Part shown: in pieces, positions 43,005 through 54,699 of the stretch
Layout: the number at the start of each line of letters is the position of its first letter
Numbering within the stretch: the first letter of the stretch is position 1
Assembly: GCA_031841125.1 (NCBI GenBank)
Contig: CM063113.1
Location: 35,733,312-35,797,311, forward strand
Direction: 5' to 3'
Length of the DNA: 64,000 bases
Origin: Acanthococcus lagerstroemiae
Lineage: Eukaryota; Arthropoda; Insecta; Hemiptera; Eriococcidae
Program-made: the position numbers and the translations under genes
The notes under the pieces: generated by a model
What the model saw: only the letters and a program-made list of their open reading frames with translations
What the model was told of the DNA's origin: nothing
Databases searched by the model: none

Positions 43005-44214
43005 ACTTTATTTTCAGCCCTATAGTACATAACTTCAAGGACAAATCCCCTTTAGGAAAAATTTAGAAATAAAAAAATATTGAAAACATTTTCTTTTTTT
43101 TTTAACCAAAAGTAACTATTTACTTGAGTCGCATTAAAAATTTGGGGAAAAAATTTTGACGATCCACCTTACTAATTAACCCGAGTTTTCTTCGATATCG
43201 ATGTAATTTCACATTCCATCCGACATTGACGCTGACGATACGACGCCCATCGAGTCCTCACCTTTGTGTACTCACCGCAGCCACTCAACGTCGTAGATAC
43301 TCGTATAGGTTTAAAAATAAACCGCGATTGAAGTGTGCCAAGACGCGGAATGGAGGCGGAAATGGATTTTATGTAGTGCACGTGTTACAACACGCAGTAT
43401 AATAGATGTTATGTCGATACTTACGTAAATTCGATTTCAGAAATGAAAGGAAAGGAAAGGACAAGAGAGGAATGGAAAGGTATTCCATGTGTTTCAAAAC
43501 TATCTCGCATCGTAGGGGGAGCGAGTACATCAAGCTGTCGCCCGAAATTGAACCGTATGATATACGAATTCAGCTGGTCCTGGTATCATTTTTCTAATCC
43601 ACAACACCGACCCAGAGACAAGAGGCGATATTTCGATTTGGAATACATTCTTAAGGGCGCATCTTCAGCCATATGCTCTACGTTAAAATTGGGTTCTTGG
43701 AAAAGCTTTGCTCCTCTCATACATTATGCCTCCTTAATTGGTTAGCAGGGTCTCTCAGAAAGTACGCTAAAATCCAGCTTTTTTCTCAACGTTTCATATT
43801 TGTGGTTTCATGAAATTATTTTGATAAGTAAGATACCGTAGAAAAATTTAAGAAAAATGAGAATCAAATAGCCCCAATCTGAGACGTATCAAAGCGACTC
43901 TCGTTCATGAGAAAGACGAGCGGGGTCTAATTCCGCTAACTACAGAACGTAGACCCCCCCCCTCCACCTACCTAAAAATAAATTAAGGAAAAAACACAAA
44001 ATAATAGGTCTTTAATTTTGTCGTTCTGCCAACGGAGTAACAGTTTAAAATGAATAAGCGTTCTTAGTTACGTAAATTTGTCAACTGATGAATCCGATTT
44101 GCTAAATTCCCTGGCTTACGAATTTCACAATTTAACAATAATTCGAAGAGAATACCGTGCTGCTCACCTTTAGTAGTTCCCTAGATCTGAGTAGAATTTA
44201 AAGCCTCACTGGGT

Positions 44215-44271
44215 GGAGCGTATGGCGATGCACGCATGCCAAAGTGGCGCCCCAGACACCGCACCTCTGGA
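44215..44271 (+). repeat. Short dispersed repeat S, copy in tandem unit 1
   Basis: The 5' half only: GGAGCGTATGGCGATGCACG, CATGCCAAAGTGGCGCCCC, AGACACCGCACCTCTGG. Confidence 0.8.
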
Positions 44272-44945
44272 GTGAAATTTCAAAATCAATATTTTTTTAT
44301 ATCTGTAAAGCATTTCGATAGGAGGTACCTGGAAAAATGCATTTTTCAACGATACCCAAGCACACATTACTCGTAATGATCAAAGTGATCAAATTTCCAA
44401 TATAGATTTTATAAGATGGCAATGGAGGCAACATGCAATGGCAATTATTTATGCAGTATAGGGCGATTATCACTTCTCCCAAAAGAAGGCTAGCATACCT
44501 CGCCAACTCCCAAATTTTAAATTGAGATAGATTGAGAAAACTATCAAATTAGAAGTTTTTTGAATGACTGATTTCGAAAATTCAATCAGCATTTCCATCT
44601 TTGATTGGGTCCCAAAATCTGAATTTCCGATTTAAACGGACTGACGTGATTTGAATCGGAAAATCAAAGTGTAAAAATAGGAGTTTTCGGAGTCGCTGAT
44701 TTCAAATATTGAATCAAGTTTACTAATCAATTCCAACCCGGGCTCAGTATTTCAATTTTATGCACGAACTTCGGGTTCTGAGGCCCGAGTGGTCGGATAT
44801 AAAACTGAAGGGAATATTTGAAGTTAACGAGTTCAAGAAACCCAAATTTCCATGGTTTATTCGATTTCCCAAATCATGAAGTCACTTTCATTCATCTGAA
44901 TTGCGAAATTTCGAGTCTTACAGAGCCCATATCGGGATATTCTAA

Positions 44946-45321
44946 CAAGGTGTCTACAGGTTTGGAAAATTTGGAAAGTTTGGAAAAAGTAAGGAATTTG
45001 AGAAGTAGATCAGGAAATTTGTAAATAGGAAATTCAACAATATTTTTAAGAATTTTGAAAAAAAAACAACAAAGAATGAACTCACGGAAAATTTTTTTCG
45101 TCCTTTAATTTTACTTCAGCACTCCCTAGAGTCGTATTCTACGAATAAAAACTGTGCATTGAATAATATCAACTTCAAATTTCAGTTCATTTTAACAATA
45201 GCGTCTAGTAGTATAAAGATAAATATAGGTATACTGTCTATACTGTAAAGGTTTAAAGAAGAGAAAAAAAAAATTTGGAAAAGTCAGGAATTTATATTTT
45301 TCCATTCTTGTAGACACCTCG
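44946..45321. mobile_element. MITE with CAAGGTGTCTACA ends and TCTAA duplication (unit 1)
   Basis: The left end CAAGGTGTCTACA (44946-44958) pairs with the right end TGTAGACACCTCG (45309-45321), one mismatch. TCTAA flanks both sides (44941-44945 and 45322-45326), a perfect 5-bp target duplication. Inside lie GGAAAATTTGGAAAG, AGTAAGGAATTTGAGAAG and, near the right end, GGAAAAGTCAGGAATTT. It has no coding capacity and belongs to the same end family as the 26.7 kb MITE and 35.5 kb transposon. Confidence 0.9.
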
Positions 45322-47292
45322 TCTAATCACCGATAAGCGGACCATAGAAGCTAATACTACGTTCGATTTTCAGAATCACGATTGATCCAAAATTCAAACT
45401 GATGTTTTAGAGCGTCCCAGCCCCATCCTCTTTCAGAGAAAAACATTTTCCGCGGGAAAAAGAGACTATTACCATTTAAAGATCTTCATTCATCTTATGT
45501 TGGTTCTATGTTGCTTTCTAAAACATAATGTGAAAAAAAAAAGAAACGTGAGAAAGTTTTCTCCTTGAAAGGTATTTTCTCCATAAAACGTTGTGTCGCC
45601 CTCATTTCACAACCTACTGGACACGGTTTCAGTACTTAATACTCGTTTCTTGAAAACTAGCATTCAATTTTTCTGACTTTCGGTACATTCCAGAGTTACG
45701 TCACATACAGATAATGCGTAGGTCATAAATATCACATTATGTTCTCAGCCATTTTATACAAAAAAATGTTGTGAAAAAGACATGTTATTCTGCAAAAGAA
45801 TGTCCACCGGAGTCGAAAACCGAAAATGGGGGACTAAGGAGAATTCATTCTCCAGGGACTTCGCCCCTCCAGTTGCGGAAAGTTACTTTTTAATATTTTT
45901 CAAAGAAAAATTCATGTTTTATACTTTTATTTCGAGAAAATGATTTTCCATCAAAATGGAACACTTGTGGAGGCTTATGAGATTTTTATTTCACGATACA
46001 AGATTTTGGGGAGCTATGTAGACTTGAGGGACCGGTAGATTTCACTTAGTTATTAAAAAATTCACATTGGCTCCGATAGGATTCACAACTTCCTGTTTCA
46101 ATTTTCACGAAAATAGAGATTTTTCTAAAACATAAAATGGGGAAGCAAAATGCCAGTTTCAGTGGTCTTCTGAATAAATGCTGAGCAGATTCATTTCCAA
46201 CCTACTTCATGGCCCATCTCTTCATCTATGTTTGCTCCTGGTCGGCGTTTCGCATCTCGCTTTCAATCTTTCTGTTTTTTAGTCAGTTAATCAGCCAATT
46301 TATCATTTGGCTGGCTATTCATCAGTTAGTCTATCTGTCCAAATGTTTACTGATCGACGGGCGGCCGTGTATTTATTTATCTACCCTCCCCGAGTTTTCC
46401 ACGAATTGGAAGGAGATTCGAATCTGGAGGAAGAATGAGTCGAGGATAATCTTCAAGTAGATTGTGGAATGGAGAGGTGATACGAGGCCATGAAGAAATT
46501 TCGAGTGTTGGACTACCTTCAGAGCGATATTTCGAATGTAAGCCTGTGAGACCGTCGGTGTATCAAGAATGCGTCTGTGATAATAAAGTAAATCCGCACC
46601 CATTATGGTTCTACCAACCTTGGCGACCGAATGCTAAACATAGATTTTGACTGTAGTGTACTGTATCTGATCGGATGTATGAGCTACTAAAAGTAAACTG
46701 TATTCAACTATACTGAAAACTAAACTAATGTCCTGCTTGGCCGAGCGTAAAAGAAGGAGAATGAGTCAAGAGAATAAGAAGAAGAAAAGAACGTGATATT
46801 CCTTACTGACCAATCGAGTCTGCCTTTACGCTGATTAGGAATGGCATGGGAGGGGAAACGGGGAAAACGCAGATATGTTGGACATATCCCCAAAGCAAAA
46901 ATAAATTATTTAGTTTGGCCGTTGAATTAATGTAAAAATACTGCGTAGTATAGTTTGTCATGTACAGTTGAGTTTATCAAATACGACACCAAACGTAACT
47001 TTCTCAAGGGTTGGCATAGTAAGCAGAATGCATCGTATGAAATTCTTTAGATAACGATAAGACATAATAACTCCATCACCGGAAGCGAGCGAATATTATG
47101 TATGAATTTTTCGCACGGCCTGTATATGAGAGAACGATTTTTTTCATACATTTTTCCCGACACTAGTCTAATTTTATTCCATTTAGTCCAAAAATGAACT
47201 TCCGTCAATATTTTGTCGTAAGAATAATCTTAACCCATACCGCTTTTCTTTCGAAGTTGTAATTTTTACCAGTGAGTAGTCAATGGTCTACT

Positions 47293-47703
47293 GCCTTCAA
47301 TATGCGAGATAGAACAAATTTGCAAATAACCTTTTTAATACTATCCATCACGAACTTTAAATTAGTTCATATACAAATTTTGTCTATCTGTGAAATTTAA
47401 GGCGCTATGAAGCGACAGAGTATTGTAAGTTCTTTAACGTCTTCAATATTGCAGCCAAGGAAAATTTGTGCGTAACTGATTTTGTCGATCTCAATCATTA
47501 CTACTGTCAAGGTTATATGTGAATTTTGCCTATCTGCCATACTGAAGGCGCTACAAAGCAACGAAGTACTATTAGTGCTTTAGTGCCTTCAATTTCACAG
47601 ATAGGCAAAATTTGTGTAGGAACTAATTCAATGTTCGCGATGAATACTATTAAAAAGGTTATGTACAAATTTTGCATAACCGGCATTCTTAAGGCATTGT
47701 GTA
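47293..47703. repeat. Three tandem ~150-bp dyad units (unit 2)
   Basis: Copy of 42594-43004 shifted by 4699 bp, with a handful of substitutions. Confidence 0.65.
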
Positions 47704-48911
47704 ACTTTATTTTCAGCCCTATAGTACATAACTTCAAGGACAAGTCCCTTTTAGGAAAAATTTAGAAATAAAAAAAAATTGAAAACATTTTCTTTTTTTT
47801 TAACCAAAAGTAACTATTTACTTGAGTCGCATTAAAAATTTGGGGAAAAAATTTTGACGATCCACCTTACTAATTAACCCGAGTTTTCTTCGATATCGAT
47901 GTAATTTCACATTCCATCCGACATTGACGCTGACCGAGTCCTCACCTTTGTGTACTCACCGCAGCCACTCAACGTCGTAGATACTCGTATAGGTTTAAAA
48001 ATAAACCGCGATTGAAGTGTGCCAAGACGCGGAATGGAGGCGGAAATGGATTTTATGTAGTGCACGTGTTACAACACGCAGTATAATAGATGTTATGTCG
48101 ATACTTACGTAAATTCGATTTCAGAAATGAAAGGAAAGGAAAGGACAAGAGAGGAATGGAAAGGTATTCCATGTGTTTCAAAACTATCTCGCATCGTAGG
48201 GGGAGCGAGTACATCAAGCTGTCGCCCGAAATTGAACCGTATGATATACGAATTCAGCTGGTCCTGGTATCATTTTTCTAATCCACAACACCGACCCAGA
48301 GACAAGAGGCGATATTTCGACAACCGATTTCGATTTGGAATACATTCTTAAGGGCGCATCTTCAGCCATATGCTCTACGTTAAAATTGGGTTCTTGGAAA
48401 AGCTTTGCTCCTCTCATACATTATGCCTCCCTAATTGGTTAGCAGGGTCTCTCAGAAAGTACGCTAAAATCCAGCTTTTTTCTCAACGTTTCATATTTGT
48501 GGTTTCATGAAATTATTTTGATAAGTAAGATACCGTAGAAAAATTTAAGAAAAATGAGAATCAAATAGCCCCAATCTGAGACGTATCAAAGCGACTCTCG
48601 TTCATGAGAAAGACGAGCGGGGTCTAATTCCGCTAACTACAGAACGTAGATCCCCCCCCTCCACCTACCTAAAAATAAATTAAGGAAAAAACACAAAATA
48701 ATAGGTCTTTAATTTTGTCGTTCTGCCAACGGAGTAACAGTTTAAAATGAATAAGCGTTCTTAGTTACGTAAATTTGTCAACTGATGAATCCGATTTGCT
48801 AAATTCCCTGGCTTACGAATTTCACAATTTAACAATAATTCGAAGAGAATACCGTGCTGCTCACCTTTAGTAGTTCCCTAGATCTGAGTAGAATTTAAAG
48901 CCTCACTGGGT

Positions 48912-48968
48912 GGAGCGTATGGCGATGCACGCATGCCAAAGTGGCGCCCCAGACACCGCACCTCTGGA
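48912..48968 (+). repeat. Short dispersed repeat S, copy in tandem unit 2
   Basis: Duplicate of the 44215-44271 copy. Confidence 0.8.
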
Positions 48969-49642
48969 GTGAAATTTCAAAATCAATATTTTTTTATATC
49001 TGTAAAGCATTTCGATAGGAGGTACCTGGAAAAATGCATTTTTCAACGATACCCAAGCACACATTACTCGTAATGATCAAAGTGATCAAATTTCCAATAT
49101 AAATTTTATAAGATGGCAATGGAGGCAACATGCAATGGCAATTATTTATGCAGTATAGGGCGATTATCACTTCTCCCAAAAGAAGGCTAGCATACCTCGC
49201 CAACTCCCAAATTTTAAATTGAGATAGATTGAGAAAACTATCAAATTAGAAGTTTTTTGAATGACTGATTTCGAAAATTCAATCAGCATTTCCATCTTTG
49301 ATTGGGTCCCAAAATCTGAATTTCCGATTTAAACGGACTGACGTGATTTGAATCGGAAAATCAAAGTGTAAAAATAGGAGTTTTCGGAGTCGCTGATTTC
49401 AAATATTGAATCAAGTTTACTAATCAATTCCAACCCGGGCTCAGTATTTCAATTTTATGCACGAACTTCGGGTTCTGAGGCCCGAGTGGTCGGATATAAA
49501 ACTGAAGGGAATATTTGAAGTTAACGAGTTCAAGAAACCCAAATTTCCATGGTTTATTCGATTTCCCAAATCATGAAGTCACTTTCATTCATCTGAATTG
49601 CGAAATTTCGAGTCTTACAGAGCCCATATCGGGATATTCTAA

Positions 49643-50022
49643 CAAGGTGTCTACAGGTTTGGAAAATTTGGAAAGTTTGGAAAAAGTAAGGAATTTGAGA
49701 AGTAGATCAGGAAATTTGTAAATAGTCAGGAAATTCAACAATATTTTTAAGAATTTTGAAAAAAACAACAACAAAGAATAAACTCACGGAAAATTTTTTT
49801 CGTCCTTTAATTTTACTTCAGCACTCCCTAGAGTCGTATTCTACGAATAAAAACTGTGCATTGAATAATATCAACTTCAAATTACAGTTCATTTTAACCA
49901 TAGCGTCTAGTAGTATAAAGATAAATATAGGTATACTGTCTATACTGTAAAGGTTTAAAGAAGAGAAAAAAAATTTTGGAAAAGTCAGGAATTTATATTT
50001 TTCCATTCTTGTAGACACCTTG
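49643..50022. mobile_element. MITE with CAAGGTGTCTACA ends and TCTAA duplication (unit 2)
   Basis: The ends CAAGGTGTCTACA and TGTAGACACCTTG (50010-50022) are a perfect inverted pair over 13 bp. TCTAA flanks both sides (49638-49642 and 50023-50027). It came with the tandem duplication; small indels distinguish it from the unit 1 copy. Confidence 0.9.
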
Positions 50023-51364
50023 TCTAATCACCGATAAGCGGACCATAGAAGCTAATACTACGTTCGATTTTCAGAATCACGATTGATCCAAAATTCAAAC
50101 TGATGTTTTAGAGCGTCCCAGCCCCATCCTCTTTCAGAGAAAAACATTTTCCGCGGGAAAAAGAGACTATTACCATTTAAAGATCTTCATTCATCTTATG
50201 TTGGTTCTATGTTGCTTTCTAAAACAGAATGTGAAAAAAAAAAAAAGAAACGTGAGAAAGTTTTCTCCTTGAAAGATATTTTCTCCATAAAACGTTGTGT
50301 CGCCCTCATTTCACAACCTACTGGACACGGTTTCAGTACTTAATACTCGTTTCTTGAAAACTAGCATTCAATTTTTCTGACTTTCGGTACATTCCAGAGT
50401 TACGTCACATACAGATAATGCGTAGGTCATAAATATCACATTATGTTCTCAGCCATTTTATACAAAAAAATGTTGTGAAAAAGACATGTTATTCTGCAAA
50501 AGAATGTCCACCGGAGTCGAAAACCGAAAATGGAGGACTAAGGAGAATTCATTCTCCAGGGACTTCGCCCCTCCAGTTGCGGAAAGTTACTTTTTAATAT
50601 TTTTCAAAGAAAAATTCATGTTTTATACTTTTATTTCGAGAAAATGATTTTCCATCAAAATGGAACACTTGTGGAGGCTTATGAGATTTTTATTTCACGA
50701 TACAAGATTTTGGGGAGCTATGCAGACTTGAGGGACCGGTAGATTTCACTTAGTTATTAAAAAATTCGCATTGGCTCCGATGGGATTCACAACTTCCTGT
50801 TTTAATTTTCACGAAAATAGAGATTTTTCTAAAACAATGCCAGTTTCAGTGGTCTTCTGAATAAATGCTGAGCAGATTCATTTCCAACCTACTTCATGGC
50901 CCATCTCTTCATCTATGTTTGCTCCTGGTCGACGTTTTGCATCTCGCTTTCAATCTTTCTGTTTTTTAGTCAGTTAATCAGCCAATTTATCATTTGGCTG
51001 GCTATTCATCAGTTAGTCTATCTGTCCAAATGTTTACTGATCGACGGGCGGCCGTGTATTTATTTATCTAACCTCCCCGAGTTTTCCACGAATTGGAAGG
51101 AGATTCGAATCTGGAGGAAGAGTGAGTCGAGGATAATCTTCAAGTAGATTGTGGAATGGAGAGGTGATACGAGGCCATGAAGAAATTTCGAGTGTTGGAC
51201 TACCTTCAGAGCGACATTTCGAATGTAAGCCTGTGAGACCGTCGGTGTATCAAGAATGCGTCTGTGATAATAAAGTAAATCCGCACCCATTATGGTTATA
51301 CCAACCTTGGCGACCGAATGCTAAACATAGATTTTGACTGTAGTGTACTGTATCTGATCGGATG

Positions 51365-51600
51365 TATGAGCTACTAAAAGTAAACTTTATTCAACTATAC
51401 TGAAAACTAAACTAATGTCCTGCTTGGCCGAGCGTAAAAGAAGGAGAATTAGTCAAGAGAATAAGAAGAAAAGAACGTGATATTGAAAAGGTCGCATACT
51501 GGATGTGTACAGGAATGCAGGAGACAAAAGACGTTTGACGCCCGCATCGTGCTACATAGGAAGTGACTTGGCTGGACAGTTAGACGATTTATACAAAAAT
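51365..51600 (-). repeat. LINE-associated dispersed repeat, minus strand
   Basis: The reverse complement matches 40583-40850. The part up to 51484 is also in tandem unit 1, where it is cut off at 46800. Confidence 0.65.
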
Positions 51601-52135
51601 GTAAATCCGAAAGTAGAGGATCGCTGCACTCTTTCAATTTGTTTTCCATAAGAAGTGGGTAGACTGCCACTTTGGTTCGGGGTTCCCGCCAAAACCATCC
51701 ATTTTGTTTTCTCATTCTTACACCAAAATCTTGTCCGGCTGGTTTGACTTTTCGTAGGGTTTTCTGAAAATCTGTTCTGCTGGGAGCTATTAACGCAGTA
51801 TCATTAGCATATCTTGTATTCATATTTTTTTGTTATTGAAGTTTGATACCAAAGTTCTCAGAGTTTTTAATAAAGTTGAAAATTATTTCGTGATAGATGT
51901 TAAGCAGTGAGACAGAATACATCCCCTTCTCTTCCCCTTTCGCAATTTGAATAGCTTTTGTAATGAAGTGCTCATCTACTTCTAACTTCTACTGATTGAT
52001 TCCAATATAGTCTCTTAATAACCTGGTGTCTTTGCTGTTCAATCCTATTTCTTCGAGAATTTGGATGAGTATTCATCTTTAACAGCATCAAATGCTTTCT
52101 CATAGTACATGAATCGAATGAAGACATTTTGCTGA
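51600..52135 (-). pseudogene. LINE reverse transcriptase core fragment, minus strand
   Basis: Read on the minus strand: NVFIRFMYYEKAFDAV (palm motif), LEEIGLNSKDTRLLRD, then degraded EEKGMYSVSLLNIYHEI, and the catalytic region NTRYANDTALIAPSRTD with N where the first catalytic D of YADD is expected, followed by KVKPAGQDFGVRM and REPRTKVAVYPL. Several frames are needed and stops intervene. The order continues into the downstream motifs of the 40.94-41.6 kb fragment, so both probably come from one LINE family. It is inactive. Confidence 0.75.
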
Positions 52136-52139
52136 TAAT

Positions 52140-52356
52140 CATAAAGTAAATGAAAAACTTGAACAATTCAGATGGGAATGGAAAAAATGTATGGAAACAC
52201 TAATGTTTTCTTAAATTTTAGGGAGAACATAATTTTTTTTTTCTTTCCCCGGAACTGAAACAAACATGAATAGATAAGTCACCTCTCCCAAAATGCAGCG
52301 AGAGCATTAAATCGCTCTGAACATGGGGTCTCACTTTTGCAAGAGAATATTCATTG
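52140..52356. other. Unassigned DNA
   Basis: Nothing recognised. Confidence 0.4.
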
Positions 52357-52364
52357 CAAAGGAG

Positions 52365-52521
52365 CAGTACAGGGCGTATCCAAAGGGGTCGAATGGTTCT
52401 GGACACCTCCCCTTGCGATTTCGTCTAATGGTGGTTTTTTCATTTTAGCACCCCCTGTAACACTCCCACCCTGTTTGGTCAAGACCAGATCCCTTTGAAC
52501 TCTAGGCTGGCTACGCTACTA
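52365..52521. mobile_element. Probable short hAT-like MITE
   Basis: The left end CAGTACAGGGCGTATCC and the reverse-complemented right end TAGTAGCGTAGCCAGCC are alignable. Flanking octamers CAAAGGAG (52357-52364) and CAAAGAGG (52522-52529) match at six of eight positions. ATCC plus CAAAGGG occurs in inverted orientation just inside both ends. Confidence 0.45.
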
Positions 52522-52529
52522 CAAAGAGG

Positions 52530-53105
52530 GCTCCTCGTGTTCCCATTCCTTTTTCAAAACCAAATTGTTTATCACCAGCCTAGGCTCCGCATTTTGAGTA
52601 CATGCGGTGGCGAATGACTCGTAGGAAGATTTGACTACTCCTAGTAAAAAATACAACGTCCTGTACTGGCGTTTTTTAAAACCATATCGTAATACCCTCA
52701 ACATGAATACAGCATGACGCAATCATGGCGGCCTTCTCGGCGCTCTTTCATTTTGGGGCAATGTCGATGCTCGATGGCGAGGGAAACCTGCCGTACGCAG
52801 GGTTGCGCGTTAATTTAATTCCGCTACGCGAGGCAAGTCGTTTATAGCAGAGGTGCCTTGGGCGTCGCTAAAGCGTGCTCTAGATTTGGCGAACCGAGGA
52901 GATGTTAAATTAACGTCGTGTCAAGTCAGGTAGGTACACTGGCTTAGGTTTGCCCGAACAAGTAAAGCCAGTAAAGTGGAAGAAGTTCAGGTAAACACGT
53001 GGTACGAAATCCCGTTTGTAGTTTTTTTCCGTTCGGTGCGGTATTGGCCTCTGACCACCTACTGGATTATACCAGTTCTTAATAGGGTACAAATAATACG
53101 GGTGT
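52530..53105. other. Unassigned DNA
   Basis: No gene recognised. GC-richer around 52.72-52.9 kb. Confidence 0.35.
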
Positions 53106-53110
53106 CTCAG

Positions 53111-53356
53111 TTTGAGTGATCCTCAAGGAAAGATGGATTCCTGGAAATGTGTAGAAGAGGATGAAATATGGCTGTGTATAAAGTATTGTTTTGATGTCCC
53201 CATTTACAACGTTTCTAGGCCTGGTTACGAAAAACTTGCTAGAGATTTTGTAGCGTCGAAAAATTGTATCAGAGGTATAATAGTTTTCGATGCACCAAAT
53301 ACTAATCGGCTTATCGAAAATTCAGTTCCGGAATCAACTCTCCACACGGATTTGTA
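53111..53356 (+). CDS. Possible coding fragment, product unknown
   Basis: A frame open through 53112-53356, with an ATG at 53133 and a possible acceptor (GTGTCTCAG) just before it. The peptide includes KMDSWKCVEEDEIWLCIKY, FDVPIYNVSRPGYEKLARDF and FDAPNTNRLIENSVPES. It has balanced, protein-like composition and no low complexity. A GTAGGT donor-like site lies at 53354, but joining to the nearby acceptors (53410, 53438) gives a stop in frame. I do not recognise the family. It may be a decayed gene together with the frame at 53466-53699. Confidence 0.3.
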
Positions 53357-53465
53357 GGTCTTTGTTCTATTTATTGGTATGCCGAACTTCCCTACTAAAC
53401 CAAATTTCAGCGTCCCAAATACGTATTTTTCTCTTTAGCTTATTCGGCTGGACTGAAAATTGTGA

Positions 53466-53699
53466 ATGTTACTTCTAATGCGAGCCTCAGGTTCCATAAA
53501 ATACTGTCGAGGCGAAACAGTTCGACTGCATAAAACTTTTGAAGATGCAAATCTTCTTCATAAGTGCATGGTTGAGTTGGTAGAAGTATCGGCCGGGCAG
53601 ATTTCGTACAAGTATATGTGGACTATAGAAGACCGTTACTTTGATAAAAATTTCAAATTCGGAGGTTGGATCGATCGAAAAAGTTGCATTTGGGAATAA
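53466..53699 (+). CDS. Possible coding fragment, product unknown
   Basis: A 77-codon frame including TVRLHKTFEDANLLHKCMVE, LVEVSAGQISYKYMWTIED and KNFKFGGWIDRKSCIWE, ending at a TAA that overlaps an AATAAA hexamer (53695-53700). A second frame over the 5' part reads AYSAGLKIVNVTSNASLRFH, so a frameshift near 53510 could join AYSAGL...RFHK to this frame. That suggests the 3' end of a pseudogene continuing from 53111. No family is recognised. Confidence 0.3.
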   Translation: MLLLMRASGSIKYCRGETVRLHKTFEDANLLHKCMVELVEVSAGQISYKYMWTIEDRYFDKNFKFGGWIDRKSCIWE

Positions 53700-53700
53700 A

Positions 53701-54325
53701 AATAGAGTGTCTAAAATTTCGTTGAGAACCAATTAAAAATTTTCGTGGCTCAACGTCAGTGAAATTTCATATAGAGTCTTATATGTTATTAACTTGATGG
53801 TTTAACTATCATTTAGTTGTTTTTTTCTCAATATTTCTAAATTAGCGAAATGCGCAATGTTCTCATCTAGGGAGGTGGAGAGAGTGGGTTGTGTCTCAAG
53901 ATTTATTTACGATGTCATTCTGACTGAAACCCCTACCATAATGTTGCCTCAAGGGGTTGTGACCTGCTAAAGTTGATAAAGTAGCATGTAACAACTTCAG
54001 TCACATCATTCGAGGGTCTTTGAGCTCGCTTATTCCATTTTTCATGTTAAGAGCGTAACCTCTGCGCCTATAGTACCGCAGAAGTTCTTGACCGAAATGT
54101 TAGAATTGAACAGAAACGACTGAAGAAGTTTTGTATTTTTTCCAATTATAAATACTGAGTTCAAGGCCCCTTGTGGTGTTACAGGTACAGGGGTTACGTC
54201 CGAAACAACATCGAAATGGCGAATAGTTTAGTAGTATCTTTCTTCATCTGAGTAACTGGTTTCACGTGGCAGAACCGCATAAAAAATTTTTATGTTAACA
54301 GGTAAAGAGGGCAATGTGAACTGTT
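53701..54325. other. Unassigned DNA
   Basis: Nothing recognised. Confidence 0.4.
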
Positions 54326-54329
54326 GCTA

Positions 54330-54680
54330 CAGAGTGTCTATAAAGTCAGGAAGTTAAGAAAAGTCAGGATGTTTGAAAGTTGGTCAGGAAGTCAGGAAAC
54401 CGTCAGGAAATTTCAAGGAACTTATTGAAAGGTCAGGAAAAAATTAATAAATTACTATCCAATGAAAGATTCTGTAGGAAATCCCATAATGTGAATAAAT
54501 GAGAATCAAGAAATGATATTGAATGGACGTGATGAATGCATACGGAAAACCCTTTCCTCCCTCCTTCGCAGTTCAGTTCACGAAATATAACAGTTGGATG
54601 CCAAAGTGGTGAATTCTTCAAATACAAAAAAGGATGTCGGGGAAAAGTTAGGGGAAAAAAATTGAAGAGTGACAAATGGA
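54330..54680 (+). mobile_element. Left part of a CA(A/G)GGTGTCTA-family MITE
   Basis: CAGAGTGTCTATAAAGTCAGG begins at 54330 with a variant terminus. It is followed by GAAAAGTCAGGATGTTTG, GTCAGGAAGTCAGGAAACCG and GTCAGGAAAAAATT, the family's subterminal motif repeated at least four times. A possible internal right part is GGGGAAAAGTTAGGGG near 54640. No right terminus was found. Confidence 0.5.
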
Positions 54681-54699
54681 AAGCTAAATTGTAATTTTC

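Larger units (their letters stand above)
42102..46800. repeat. Tandem 4.7 kb duplication, unit 1
   Basis: The unit starts CCTTACTGACCAATCGAG and ends AAAGAACGTGATATT. The next base (46801) begins unit 2 with the same CCTTACTGACC, so the units abut exactly. Divergence is very low: scattered substitutions plus a few indels. Unit 1 has 14 bp (GATACGACGCCCAT near 43238) and 17 bp near 46130 that unit 2 lacks, and lacks 13 bp that unit 2 carries near 48320. No gene is identified inside. It holds a dyad-unit array, one repeat S copy, one MITE and, at its right end, part of a LINE-associated repeat. Confidence 0.97.
46801..51484. repeat. Tandem 4.7 kb duplication, unit 2
   Basis: Direct head-to-tail copy of 42102-46800, 15 bp shorter overall. 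It ends ...AAAGAACGTGATATT at 51484 and the sequence continues GAAAAGGTCGCATACTGG, which extends the LINE-associated repeat that unit 1 truncates. The original locus is therefore probably unit 2's right edge. Near-identity means either a recent duplication or an assembly that placed two haplotypes in tandem. Confidence 0.97.

Noticed and set aside
42827..43066. Matching open frames on both strands that look like a protein family
   Set aside because: They arise from the inverted structure of the ~150-bp dyad units; identical reasoning applies to 47513-47765.
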